From the NCBI GenBank assembly GCA_022844345.1, contig JALHLU010000003.1, forward strand, positions 62,001 to 126,000: a stretch of DNA of 64,000 nt. Reading direction: 5' to 3'. Below are positions 43,812 to 52,502 of the stretch, piece by piece. How positions within the stretch are numbered: the first letter of the stretch is position 1; each line of letters opens with the position of its first letter. Source of the stretch: Hyphomonadaceae bacterium. GTDB taxonomy: Bacteria > Pseudomonadota > Alphaproteobacteria > Caulobacterales > Hyphomonadaceae. The translations under genes and the position numbers were made by a program. Under the pieces are notes generated by a model, which made no database searches, was not told the origin of the DNA, and saw only the letters and a program-made list of their open reading frames with translations.

Positions 43812-44376
43812 GAACGCGGATCGTATCGCCGGGACGCACGACCGTTGTCGGGGTCAGTTCGACCTCGCGCTCGTTCGGGCTGTCAGCGCTCTTGATCAGG
43901 ATACGGACCTTGTCGGCGCGATAGGTGAAATCTCCCGCGCTCGCGATTGCGTTCATCACAGTAAGGCCTGAGATAAAGGGATACTCGCCGGGTTTGTTGA
44001 CCTCGCCGAGGATGTAGTACGGGCGGCCCTTGACGAGTTCGACCGTCACTTTCGGATCGCGCAGCCAACCGTCCTTCAGGCGCGCCTCAAGGAGCCGGCT
44101 GGTTTCGGTGACAGTCAGGTTGACGATTTCCACCTGTCCGATGAGCGACATCGTAATCGTGCCCTGGCCGTCGACCGCGAAGGGGCCGGACAGGTCGGGT
44201 TCGCCGAACACCGTGACTTTCAGCTCATCACCCGTGCCCAGCTTGTAGCCGGAAATGCTCGAGCCGGTCGTCTGAAGCTCGCTCGCATTGCCCATGCCGG
44301 GCGCCGAGGTGCAGGCCGCGAGAACGGCCGCGCCGATGCTGAAGATAACCAGTGCGGCCTTTTTGAACGGGTTCAT
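43795..44376 (-). CDS. Wza/GumB-family polysaccharide export lipoprotein
   Basis: A 193-residue protein. The ATG at 44376 has AGGAGG seven bases upstream and gives a lipoprotein signal (VLAAC lipobox, about residue 22). A Poly_export domain (YKLGTGDELKVTVFGEPDLSG, VDGQGTITMSLIG) is followed by one SLBB domain (YYILGEVNKPGEYPF). It lacks the C-terminal membrane helix of Wza, like GumB, and so needs a partner to cross the outer membrane. The nearby beta-barrel gene is the obvious candidate. Confidence 0.88.
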   Translation of the reverse strand: MNPFKKAALVIFSIGAAVLAACTSAPGMGNASELQTTGSSISGYKLGTGDELKVTVFGEPDLSGPFAVDGQGTITMSLIGQVEIVNLTVTETSRLLEARLKDGWLRDPKVTVELVKGRPYYILGEVNKPGEYPFISGLTVMNAIASAGDFTYRADKVRILIKSADSPNEREVELTPTTVVRPGDTIRVRERFF

Positions 44377-44389
44377 CACCAACCTCCTG

Positions 44390-45301
44390 TTAAGCACGCT
44401 GGACGGCGGCCGGCTGCAAAGTCGGCCCCGTCGCGAAGAACTCGACCGTGTCATGCTCGAATCGGGCCGCGGTCAGCCGGCCGCTGAGATAGGCCCCGGT
44501 GTCGATGCCGACGCGACGCGAATCCCGATGTGGCGCCGGCGTCGGAGTGTGGCCGTGAACGATCACGGCGCCCAAGGGCTTGCGGTCGGCCAGGAATTCT
44601 TCGCGTATCCAGAGCATGTCGTATTCGCTCTGCTGGTCGAGCGGCACGCCGGGGCGAACACCTGCGTGAACAAACACGTAATCGCCAATGCGCACGCTGA
44701 TATCGAGGTTACGCAGGAAATGCAGGTGATCAGCCGGAAGGACCTGTCCCAGCTCGTCCGAGGCGCGGGACCAGTCATCGACCGAGGTGCGCATGCGCGG
44801 CGGCTGGACGCCGTAGGACACCAGCGTTTCAGCGCCGCCGAACTCGGCCCAGCGCGGCCCGATGGCCGGATCGTCGAGGAACTGAAGCATCGCCGCTTCG
44901 TGGTTCCCCTTGAGGAAGTATGTCTCGAACGGAGACAGGAGATCGCTCAGCAGGACGTCGATGACGTCGCGTGACTGGAACCCCCGGTCGATATAGTCGC
45001 CCAGGAAGACGAGGATGGGCCGCCCCTCGAAACCGCCTTGCGCGACGTCGCGCCGGAGTTCTTCCAGCAGGCGAACAAGCAGGTCAGCGCGGCCGTGGAT
45101 GTCGCCGATGGCGTAGACGCGGCGGCCGTCAGGCACGAAAGCCGGCGGGCCAGCAAATACAACGGGTTTCGGAGTATTATCGCCCGCCTGGCCGCGCCCG
45201 AAAGCGCGCCACAGGACGCGGCGGCCCGTCGCCAGCCCCTGACCGATCATGCGGCCAAGTCCGGACAGCGTCTCAAAGACCCGCTGTTGCGGCGACGTCA
45301 A
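44390..45301 (-). CDS. PPP-family metallophosphatase (Ser/Thr or Tyr phosphatase-like)
   Basis: About 303 residues. I choose the TTG at 45301 because AGGAG lies eight bases upstream; the frame is open further to 45478. All metallophosphatase motifs are present: GDIHG (66-70), GDYIDRG (101-107), GNHE (132-135), VFVHAG and VHGHTPTP. The order is that of PPP protein phosphatases such as PrpA and related bacterial enzymes. It sits 13 bases upstream of the Wza gene in the operon that ends with the BY-kinase, so it may reverse that kinase's phosphorylation. Ap4A hydrolase activity is an alternative. Confidence 0.82.
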   Translation of the reverse strand: MTSPQQRVFETLSGLGRMIGQGLATGRRVLWRAFGRGQAGDNTPKPVVFAGPPAFVPDGRRVYAIGDIHGRADLLVRLLEELRRDVAQGGFEGRPILVFLGDYIDRGFQSRDVIDVLLSDLLSPFETYFLKGNHEAAMLQFLDDPAIGPRWAEFGGAETLVSYGVQPPRMRTSVDDWSRASDELGQVLPADHLHFLRNLDISVRIGDYVFVHAGVRPGVPLDQQSEYDMLWIREEFLADRKPLGAVIVHGHTPTPAPHRDSRRVGIDTGAYLSGRLTAARFEHDTVEFFATGPTLQPAAVQRA

Positions 45302-45584
45302 TACGAACTCCTGTTCCTTTCCACCGGCGTGGCGGTGGACGGCGCCCGCACCTCGCGACAGGCGAGCCGAGCGGACGGGCTCCCCTCGCAAGGGTGAAGC
45401 CACGTTGGCAAACTGGGTCTGCCAGACCGGTGGGCGAGACATACTCCCATTGTGCGCTGCGGCACAGCCCGGGGACAAAGGGCTTCAACTCTCGCGTGCA
45501 TGGTTAATGCAGTTGCCGCGCGGCGCGGACACGGCAAGACCGGTCGGAGAGATCGGGGCCCGCAGCTTGCAGGCATATTCGCGT

Positions 45585-46775
45585 ATGACGCGTATCGCAT
45601 TCTTCGCCCATGACGCTGCCGACGCCGCCGTACGGCGACGCATCCAGGGCTTTCGCGACGACGGGCTCGACGTGGTCGGGTTCACCATGCGCCGTCGCGA
45701 CGACATCAATCCGGAATGGGAAAACATCGATCTCGGGCGGACATTCGATGCTGCCTATATCCAGCGGATCAAGTCCATTTTTCGTGGGGCGCGGCTTGCG
45801 GCTGACAATCGCGAAAAGCTTGCCGCCGCCGATGTGATCTACGCGCGGAACCTCGACATGCTCGCAACGGCATTCCTCGCCAAGCGGTACGCGAAGCTGA
45901 AAACGCCGGTCATCTACGAGGCGCTGGACGTTCATAGATTGTTGACCAGAAAAGACCTGCTCGGTCTTGCCTTCCGGCGCGTGGAAGGCGCCCTGCTTCG
46001 CCGCACGCGGCGCCTGGTTGTCTCCTCGCCGGGCTTTCTCGAGAACCATTTTGAAAAGCGCCATCGCGGCCGCTATGTCGCCAGCCTGATCGAGAACCGC
46101 CTCGCGGCCGGCGCCGAGTATGGCGACCGGCCATCGTCTGACTTCCAGAGGTCAGGACCGCTGCGCCTCGGATGGATTGGCGTGCTTCGCTGCAAACGCA
46201 GCCTTGGCCTGCTCGCGAGCCTCGCGCGGGAATTTGGGCCATCGATCCAGATCGACCTTCACGGCGCCCCGGCGCTGACCGAAATTCCCGACTTCCACGA
46301 ACAAATTCAAGATATTCCAAACCTCGCCTACCATGGCCGCTATCGCTCCCCGGAAGATCTCGGACGGATCTATTCGGGGCTCGACGTGGTCTGGGCGGGC
46401 GATTTCATGGAGGCCGGCTTCAACTCTGACTGGCTACTCCCCAACCGTCTCTATGAAGGCGGGTATTTCGGCGTTCCTGCAATCGCGCCGGCTGGAACCC
46501 AGACCGCCAAATGGATCGAGGCCCGCGGCACAGGGTTTACAGTGAATGAAGATCTTTCAGACAATTTGCCCGATCTCGTTCGCAGGCTTGTCAACGAACC
46601 TGCGGTCATAGCCCCCCGGCGCCAGCGTCTGCTTGAACTTCCGGTCGATGTATTCGTCGCGCGGCGGGGAGAGCTGGCTGGCCTGATCGGGGACACCCTG
46701 CGAAACAGCAGCTCGGGCACGGACACCAACCTGCATCAATTCAACACACGCAGCAGGCGAAATCCGACCAGCTAG
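45585..46775 (+). CDS. GT4-like glycosyltransferase (ExoL-like)
   Basis: A 396-residue GT-B glycosyltransferase. The N-terminal FFAHDAADAAVRRRIQGFR segment resembles succinoglycan ExoL-type enzymes. The donor domain has LRLGWIGVLRCKRSL and YEGGYFGVPAIAP, with the catalytic Glu region near residue 300-330. No membrane segments; it acts at the cytoplasmic face on lipid-linked sugars. It is the first gene of the plus-strand arm, divergent from the phosphatase gene with about 280 bases between them for promoters. Confidence 0.78.
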   Translation: MTRIAFFAHDAADAAVRRRIQGFRDDGLDVVGFTMRRRDDINPEWENIDLGRTFDAAYIQRIKSIFRGARLAADNREKLAAADVIYARNLDMLATAFLAKRYAKLKTPVIYEALDVHRLLTRKDLLGLAFRRVEGALLRRTRRLVVSSPGFLENHFEKRHRGRYVASLIENRLAAGAEYGDRPSSDFQRSGPLRLGWIGVLRCKRSLGLLASLAREFGPSIQIDLHGAPALTEIPDFHEQIQDIPNLAYHGRYRSPEDLGRIYSGLDVVWAGDFMEAGFNSDWLLPNRLYEGGYFGVPAIAPAGTQTAKWIEARGTGFTVNEDLSDNLPDLVRRLVNEPAVIAPRRQRLLELPVDVFVARRGELAGLIGDTLRNSSSGTDTNLHQFNTRSRRNPTS

Positions 46776-46865
46776 TCTCGCAAACAGCATGCGCCGCGCG
46801 AGAGTATTTGCGGGCCCCGCACTGGGTGAAGTGGACTCTTCCTTGCGATGCGTTGAACCCTATCC

Positions 46866-48245
46866 ATGCGCGAGGCGCCCGGAATGATTCAGATCCCCGC
46901 GCAGGCAGCGATGGGTTGGAGTTCGGCGCCCTCGCCGAGCGACGCCGGTGCGCGCGCCCGCCTTCGCGACCTGATCCCTGCGATCGCCGCCGTGGTCGCA
47001 CTAACCCTCGCCCACTTCGCCTATGGCTCCGTTCAGCCGGTTGCCGCGCTTGCCCTTTCAGCGCTGCTTACGGCCATTGCGGTCGTGATGATCGTGGCCG
47101 CCGGGCCGAAACACGTCACAACAGGTATGCTGGCTGGCGCGGGCCTCATCGTTCTCGTCGGCGCAACGGGCCTGATGGGACCTCTACATCAGGCTGGAAC
47201 CTCCCTCGCCGTACTGTTCGCCGCCGGAGCCGTCTGGTGCATCGGCTATGTCGCCGCTCGCCATCGCAGCGCGCTGGACGCGATCTGGTCCGTGTTGATC
47301 TGGGGATCGATTGCTTACTGCATCTGGATGTTTGCGGGCCACGTTTCCACCGCATCGACCAATCAGGGCCTTGCGATCCGCGACGCCTTCGAGACACCAG
47401 CCAACGCCGCTGTCCTCTTCGGACTGATGGCGGTCATCGGCATGGCGCGCGTGCTGCACATCGTGAAGCAGATGTATGCCGAGGGCCTGCCCGGCTCGCA
47501 CATGATTGACAGGCTGCTGCGTGCCGGCCTTGGCGGGCTGTTGCTGCTGACGCTTTCGCTGACCTGCCTTGCGATCTCAGGTTCGGGGCCCGGCATGCTG
47601 ATGACTGCCGGTATCCTGATTGGCCATTTCTGGTGGGATCTCCTGCCCATCCTGACGCGCAATGGCAGCGGCCTCGCTGCCCGCCTCGCAGCCTTCGTCC
47701 TGCCATTGGTCGCCGTCGGCCTTGCAGCCTGGGGCGTCACGCAGGGCTGGCTCAGCGACGAAACAATCGCCCCGGGCATTGGCCAGGGCGAGCTCCTGCC
47801 CAACATCCAGCGCATTGAAGCCTACATGGCGGCCTGGGCGCAAAGCCCGGCGCTTGGCCACGGCCTTGGCTCGATCGAGGCGATCGCCGCACAACAACAG
47901 ACGCTCGCCAACGCCAAGGTGATGCTTGCGCCCGGGCAAGCGCATAACGTGTACGTTACCTGGCTTGTCGAAACGGGCCTCGCCGGGCTGGGCGTGCTCG
48001 TGCTTGTCTTGACTGCTATGCACGCCCGGATATTCGGCGCGCTTGGCTCCCGCCGCATCCCGCGGACGTTTCTCCGCCTTGCCATTGTCGCCAGCGTGCT
48101 GATGTTCCTCCACAGCGTCACTGACTCTTCGCTCGACCTGCCCAGCGCAGTCTGGCTGTATGCATTGATCCTTGGAGCTGCGTGCGGCGTCGCCTCCGCA
48201 AGCCGCCCGGCGCGGCGCGAACCCCTGCTTCCGGCGAAAGGCTGA
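46866..48245 (+). CDS. O-antigen ligase/Wzy-type polysaccharide polymerase
   Basis: A 459-residue membrane protein with about ten to twelve hydrophobic helices and the Wzy_C-type periplasmic loop (GQGELLPNIQRIEAYMAAW then GHGLGSIEA, with AHNVYVTWLVETG). It would polymerise the repeat units of the second exopolysaccharide. The start may be the ATG at 46866 or at 46884; the second has the better ribosome site. The ParA-like gene begins two bases after its stop, so they form one operon. Confidence 0.82.
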   Translation: MREAPGMIQIPAQAAMGWSSAPSPSDAGARARLRDLIPAIAAVVALTLAHFAYGSVQPVAALALSALLTAIAVVMIVAAGPKHVTTGMLAGAGLIVLVGATGLMGPLHQAGTSLAVLFAAGAVWCIGYVAARHRSALDAIWSVLIWGSIAYCIWMFAGHVSTASTNQGLAIRDAFETPANAAVLFGLMAVIGMARVLHIVKQMYAEGLPGSHMIDRLLRAGLGGLLLLTLSLTCLAISGSGPGMLMTAGILIGHFWWDLLPILTRNGSGLAARLAAFVLPLVAVGLAAWGVTQGWLSDETIAPGIGQGELLPNIQRIEAYMAAWAQSPALGHGLGSIEAIAAQQQTLANAKVMLAPGQAHNVYVTWLVETGLAGLGVLVLVLTAMHARIFGALGSRRIPRTFLRLAIVASVLMFLHSVTDSSLDLPSAVWLYALILGAACGVASASRPARREPLLPAKG

Positions 48246-48247
48246 CA

Positions 48248-49168
48248 ATGGCTGCGCTGACTGCTGCGATCGCGAACCTCAAGGGTGGTGTCGGCAAGTC
48301 GACGACCACCGTGATGCTGGCCGACGGTCTTGCGTACTACTACGGAATGAACGTGCTGGTGATCGATCTCGACCCCCAGGCGAACTCCAGCCAGATGCTG
48401 TTGACGGAACAGGGCGTCCAGGCGGCTTCGGATCAGGGCAAGGGCACCCACCACCTGCTGGCGAGCTTCATGGCCGGCAAGCCGCCATCGGCTGCGCCGT
48501 TTGTGATGCCGAATGCCGTGACCCTTGAAGAACTGCGCCTGGCTGAAGCGCAAGACAGGCGGCAAGGCTGGATTTCCAGCCTTCCGGCCCACCCTCAGCT
48601 GCGCTTGCGAGAGCTGAGCCTCGAGGAAGAATGGTATGGCAAGTCCGGCACGCCAACGACCCTGGCGGATGCACTAGCCAAGCACTTCCGCGAAGCATTC
48701 GCGCCGCTGCAGTCGATCTACGACATCATCCTGCTGGATTGCCCGCCCCACCTGTCGCCGCTGGCGCGCGCGGGGCTGGCCCTGGCTGACGCCTACATCA
48801 CGCCGACGATTGCGGATTCGGTGTCCACATGGGGCACGAAGCAGTTTTCCGACTGGGTGGGCAAGTTCATCGCCCCGGACCTGCCGAGCCGCAACTTCGT
48901 GCTGATCACCCGCTTCCGCGACACCAAGTATGCGCGCCAGGTTGCGTCCGACCTGCGCGAAATCTATCTCAAGGACCGCTGGTTCGGCCCGACAATCCCC
49001 GAATCCGTGCACGTTCTCAACGCGATGGATCGCGCGGCGCTCGACAGCTACAACACGCTTCGCGGCAAGTATGCAGGCGTCACCGGCGATGTCCGCCGTC
49101 TGGCCGAGCGTTTCACCGACTTCATGACCCAACGAACAGGCGTGACATGGCAGAAAGTCCGGGACTGA
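48248..49168 (+). CDS. ParA-family ATPase in the exopolysaccharide operon
   Basis: A 306-residue deviant Walker ATPase. It has KGGVGKST (12-19) with the signature Lys, the Walker A' region VIDLDPQANSS (38-48), and Walker B IILLDCPPHLS near residue 160. There is no N-terminal helix-turn-helix, so it is an orphan ParA/MinD-like positioning ATPase rather than a plasmid ParA. No parB or parS-like site is near. It follows the polymerase gene by two bases and overlaps the next small gene by 22 bases, a strong sign that the ATPase and small protein work together. It may place the polysaccharide machinery in the cell. Confidence 0.85.
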   Translation: MAALTAAIANLKGGVGKSTTTVMLADGLAYYYGMNVLVIDLDPQANSSQMLLTEQGVQAASDQGKGTHHLLASFMAGKPPSAAPFVMPNAVTLEELRLAEAQDRRQGWISSLPAHPQLRLRELSLEEEWYGKSGTPTTLADALAKHFREAFAPLQSIYDIILLDCPPHLSPLARAGLALADAYITPTIADSVSTWGTKQFSDWVGKFIAPDLPSRNFVLITRFRDTKYARQVASDLREIYLKDRWFGPTIPESVHVLNAMDRAALDSYNTLRGKYAGVTGDVRRLAERFTDFMTQRTGVTWQKVRD

Positions 49169-49515
49169 CGCCGGTCGAGTATATCGATCGCTTCTTCGAC
49201 GAGCTGCGTGCGGAAGTACGCGCGAACCCCAAGCTTGCGGCCAGACTGGTCAAGGCGCTGGGCGGCAATGTCGTGTTCGAGGACGAGGCCAAGGCCGACG
49301 TCGCCAACCCCTATTCCCTAGCAGCAGAGGGCGACAAGGCGCGGTTCTTCAAGATTTTCGGCGCCATGAAGCTCGGCGACCTCAAGAAGGTTCTCAAGGA
49401 GAACAACCTCGCTACGCGCGTCGACATGACGGGAAAGAACGCCGACCAGCTGGTCGACATGCTTTACACCCGCGCTGCCCGCAAGGTGCATGAGCGCAAG
49501 AGCTCGATGTTCTGA
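49147..49515 (+). CDS. Small protein with SAP-like C-terminus, partner of the ParA-like ATPase
   Basis: A 122-residue soluble protein starting inside the ParA-like gene in another frame. The N-terminal half is helical (EYIDRFFDELRAEVRANPKL). The C-terminal half reads LGDLKKVLKENNL, a Thr-Gly turn, then NADQLVDMLYTRA, which resembles the helix-extended-loop-helix of SAP motifs. No family is recognised with certainty. By position it could be the adaptor linking the ATPase to DNA or to the export machine. Confidence 0.7.
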   Translation: MAESPGLTPVEYIDRFFDELRAEVRANPKLAARLVKALGGNVVFEDEAKADVANPYSLAAEGDKARFFKIFGAMKLGDLKKVLKENNLATRVDMTGKNADQLVDMLYTRAARKVHERKSSMF

Positions 49516-49522
49516 GAACAGC

Positions 49523-50572
49523 CTAGAGCCGCTGCCCCTTGAGCAGCTGGCGGAACAGGCCGGCGGACCAGCTCATGTGCATGGTCGCCGAGGCGAGACC
49601 CGCCATCAAGCCACACAGGGACCTGCGCTTCGCGGCGACCGCGACGGACGCCAGCACCAGCGCCACGATATAGCCGCCCGGCAGGATCAGCGACCACAGC
49701 GTAAACGGCGCGATGGCAAGACCCACAAGGCACGCCACCAGCGTCGCAGGCGGTATCAGCTGGCGCAGGCGGGGCTTCTCGCCGTGCTTCATCAGCGTGC
49801 GGGCCCTGCCCTTGCCGTAGTTGAAATACTGGCGGGCCAGCGCGCCGACTGTCGCGCGCGGGCGGTAGGTCAGCCGGATGTCGGCATCGAGAAATATCCG
49901 GCCACCCGCCTGGCGCAGGCGCGTGTCGAACTCGGCATCCTCGTTGTGCGAGAACGTCTCGTCATAGCCGCCGATGTGCAGGAACGTCTTGAGGTCGAAT
50001 CCGGCATGGTGGCCATGGTCGACGAACATCGACTTGCGGCCGCCGCGGTGCGCGGACCCACCCGAACCGAGCGGAGTATCGACGATCCAGGCGTTTGCCT
50101 TCTGGAAGCAGCTCTCGCCCTCGGCGTCCATCGGTGTCACGACCGACGCCACGCTGCGGCGCTTGAGCGAGTCCGCGACCTGCATGACGTAGCCCGACGG
50201 GTAGATGGCGTGCGCATCGCAGCGGACCAGGATGCTGCGGCCAGCACCGGCTTCGCGCGCGGCAAGGTTAACCGCCGCCGACTGAAGGCGGCGCGGATTG
50301 TCCAGCAGGCGAAGGTTCGGGAATTCGCGGCGCAGCTCCTCGACGATAATGCGCGTGCGGTCGCGACTGCCCCCGTCGGCCACGACAATTTCGACGGCAT
50401 TCAGCCGCGGATCACCCGCCAATAGTGAACGGACGCACGTTTCGATGTGGGCTTCTTCGTTAAGGGCCGGGATCACGACGAGCACGTCCTCGCCAAGCGA
50501 GCGCCGGAGTGCGGCGCCGCCAGGGCCTTCGCGGTCGTTAACCGGAGTATCGAGAAGAAGAGCGCCGTCCAT
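49523..50572 (-). CDS. Membrane-anchored family 2 glycosyltransferase (ExoA-like)
   Basis: A 349-residue GT2 enzyme. The GT-A domain has DVLVVIPALNEEAHI (about 32), VVADGGSRD and an RCDAHAIYP DxD-type metal site, with an EDAEFDTRL acceptor segment. It is followed by two or three membrane helices (about 255-330). This matches succinoglycan ExoA-type transferases. The ATG at 50572 follows CTGGAG. It is the last gene of a minus-strand arm that faces the ParA operon tail to tail, eight bases away. Confidence 0.82.
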   Translation of the reverse strand: MDGALLLDTPVNDREGPGGAALRRSLGEDVLVVIPALNEEAHIETCVRSLLAGDPRLNAVEIVVADGGSRDRTRIIVEELRREFPNLRLLDNPRRLQSAAVNLAAREAGAGRSILVRCDAHAIYPSGYVMQVADSLKRRSVASVVTPMDAEGESCFQKANAWIVDTPLGSGGSAHRGGRKSMFVDHGHHAGFDLKTFLHIGGYDETFSHNEDAEFDTRLRQAGGRIFLDADIRLTYRPRATVGALARQYFNYGKGRARTLMKHGEKPRLRQLIPPATLVACLVGLAIAPFTLWSLILPGGYIVALVLASVAVAAKRRSLCGLMAGLASATMHMSWSAGLFRQLLKGQRL

Positions 50573-50603
50573 GTCCGGCTCCAGCAAGTCTGCTGCCGCG
50601 CGA

Positions 50604-51329
50604 TCAGGCGTCCGGCCGGGCCTGCCCGGCCAGGATGTCCCATGTCTGCACGGGAGTTTCGACCGCAGCACGGTAGGCGTCGAATGGGATGCCGTTCTGC
50701 TTGGCCTTGACGCGCATCTCAGCCAGAAACTCGGCGTTGGGTCCAATCCAGCGCAGCAGGTCGGCATGCTCGAACGCCTTGCGTCGCAGGGGATCGGGCA
50801 CGGCATGCCAGTTGGTGAGCACGAAATTGAAACGCCAGGCGATCAACTCCTGGCTACAAAGGGGACAGGCCTGCATCGAACGCCCGAGCGCATCCAGCGA
50901 AGCCTGGTTAACCCTGCCGCCGGCCTTCTGTGTCTCCAGCCAGGCGAGGCGCGCCCAGACATGCGCACGAGACGGGTCCATTTCCAAAGCCTTGCGCGCG
51001 GCCGCCTCGGCCGAAGCAAGATCGGGCTCGGGGATTTCGAGACTCACTTCCGAGAGCATTTCGAGGAAATTCGGGTTGGAAACGCCGGACGCCTTGCTGG
51101 CGAGCAGATTCCTGACCTCGTCGTCACTGGCCGCCAGAAGCGTCATCGTGCGCGCTTCCTCGTTGACCAGGGAAACCATGGGAACGATGGCCGCCAGGCC
51201 AAGCACGCTGAGCGCGACCCAGCTGAAGATGCGCCCCACCCGTGACGCTGGCGAAGCGGCATTCTTCGGCGCCTTGGCCGGATCAACCGCCTGGAGAACT
51301 TCCAGGTTGAAGGACGTGGAGTCGGCCAT
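50604..51329 (-). CDS. Membrane-anchored TPR-like protein of the exopolysaccharide locus
   Basis: A 241-residue protein. One membrane helix lies at about residues 35-55, with a short cytoplasmic N-terminus. The periplasmic part contains a TPR-like pair (DLASAEAAARKALEMDPSRAHVWARLAWLETQ) and a CPLC motif near residue 150. No specific family is recognised. It sits between two glycosyltransferase genes on the same strand and could scaffold or regulate the periplasmic side of polymer assembly. Confidence 0.65.
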   Translation of the reverse strand: MADSTSFNLEVLQAVDPAKAPKNAASPASRVGRIFSWVALSVLGLAAIVPMVSLVNEEARTMTLLAASDDEVRNLLASKASGVSNPNFLEMLSEVSLEIPEPDLASAEAAARKALEMDPSRAHVWARLAWLETQKAGGRVNQASLDALGRSMQACPLCSQELIAWRFNFVLTNWHAVPDPLRRKAFEHADLLRWIGPNAEFLAEMRVKAKQNGIPFDAYRAAVETPVQTWDILAGQARPDA

Positions 51330-51440
51330 GTTCAGCTTCCGAAATGAACTTTGAACCAGAAACGTCTCCGGTTCAGCAGCACTCGCCCGCCGCGTGCTGC
51401 GGTTCCCGTAAGTGGGGCAGGTACGGCTCGTGCCGTGTCA

Positions 51441-52364
51441 TCACGCATGAGCTGCGCCATAGAGTTCGAGCGGCGCTTTCCCCATGGCGGCAGCGATAAC
51501 GCCAGCATGAAGATGGGCGCGAACGGCAGCCTTGCGCCAACGCACCGGCGACCAGATCTGGAGGACGACAGCCGCCAGAAACACCGCAACCTTTGCGAGC
51601 GAAACGGCGGCGACCTTGGTGCGGCCCTCGCCCTTGTGGATTCGCAGCAGCCCATAGGTCTGGCCTGACCGGAACGCGCGGGTGGTCAGCCATTTGAGGG
51701 ATGCGCGGGAGGCCGTCACAGGCTCTTCCACCACCGCGTCATGGGCATAGGCCATCGCAGCGCCGCGGCGCTGGAGTTCAGTAAAGAATGTCGTGTCTTC
51801 ACCGCCTGTGCGCCCGAACGCCGGATTGAAGCGGTCCGCTGCAACCACGTCGCGGCGCATCAGCACGTTGCAGGTATAGCCGCCGTCGATGGCGCCATTG
51901 CGGAACTGGACCTGCGTGGAATGCAGGTCGGCGCGGGAAAGCCAGGCAGGCGCATTCTTGGGGTAAACAGCGGCAACGCGGCCGAAAACCACCGCTGCGC
52001 CGGTTTCAGCATGCCGCGCGAGCAGACGGGCGAGCCAGTCCGGGCGAACGGTCTCGTCATCGTCGACGAAGGCGACAAGCGGTGCGGTGGCTGCATCAAG
52101 GCAGGCATTGCGTGCGATCGAGATGTTGCGGGCCGGGGCGTGAAGGTAAATTCCGCTCATGCCGTGACGCGCAAACGCCGCCTCCACGCGGTCACGCGCG
52201 GACGGAGTTTCATCGTTGTCCGCAACGACCACGCGGATGGCGACGCCCGCTGGCAGATCAAGCCGGGCCAGCGAAGCAATCAGGTCCGAAACGGAGTCGC
52301 GGCGGAAGGTGCATACGCACACATCCACGTTCTGCGGGTTCTCGGCTTTCGGCGACTGGACCAT
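51441..52364 (-). CDS. Family 2 glycosyltransferase (ExoM-like)
   Basis: A 307-residue GT2 enzyme. The opening VDVCVCTFRRDSV, VVVADNDETPSA, the NISIARNACLD helix and the FVDDDE DxD motif (about residue 100) resemble succinoglycan ExoM/ExoO transferases. GRTGGEDTTFF marks the acceptor loop. A short hydrophobic stretch near the C-terminus may touch the membrane. The ATG at 52364 fits the domain start. It heads the minus-strand arm with the TPR-like gene and the ExoA-like gene. Confidence 0.8.
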   Translation of the reverse strand: MVQSPKAENPQNVDVCVCTFRRDSVSDLIASLARLDLPAGVAIRVVVADNDETPSARDRVEAAFARHGMSGIYLHAPARNISIARNACLDAATAPLVAFVDDDETVRPDWLARLLARHAETGAAVVFGRVAAVYPKNAPAWLSRADLHSTQVQFRNGAIDGGYTCNVLMRRDVVAADRFNPAFGRTGGEDTTFFTELQRRGAAMAYAHDAVVEEPVTASRASLKWLTTRAFRSGQTYGLLRIHKGEGRTKVAAVSLAKVAVFLAAVVLQIWSPVRWRKAAVRAHLHAGVIAAAMGKAPLELYGAAHA

Positions 52365-52443
52365 CGGGTGCGAGACTGCAAGCGATGCGCCATGCGCCCT
52401 GGCGTGGTTAACCCGGATGCCGCAGCGGTTCCCTGAAAGGTTT

Positions 52444-52469
52444 GGCAACCGCTCGCGAGTTCCCGCGTT
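52444..52469 (+). promoter_or_regulatory. Candidate EcfG-type general stress promoter
   Basis: GGCAACC followed after 15 bases by CGTT (GCAAC-N16-CGTT). It is the same arrangement as that upstream of the small gene at 20527 and one base from the EcfG consensus GGAAC-N16/17-CGTT. It ends 33 bases before the PRC-barrel gene start. Confidence 0.38.
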
Positions 52470-52502
52470 GGGTCGGTATCGCCATCATAAAAAGGAGCAG
52501 TG

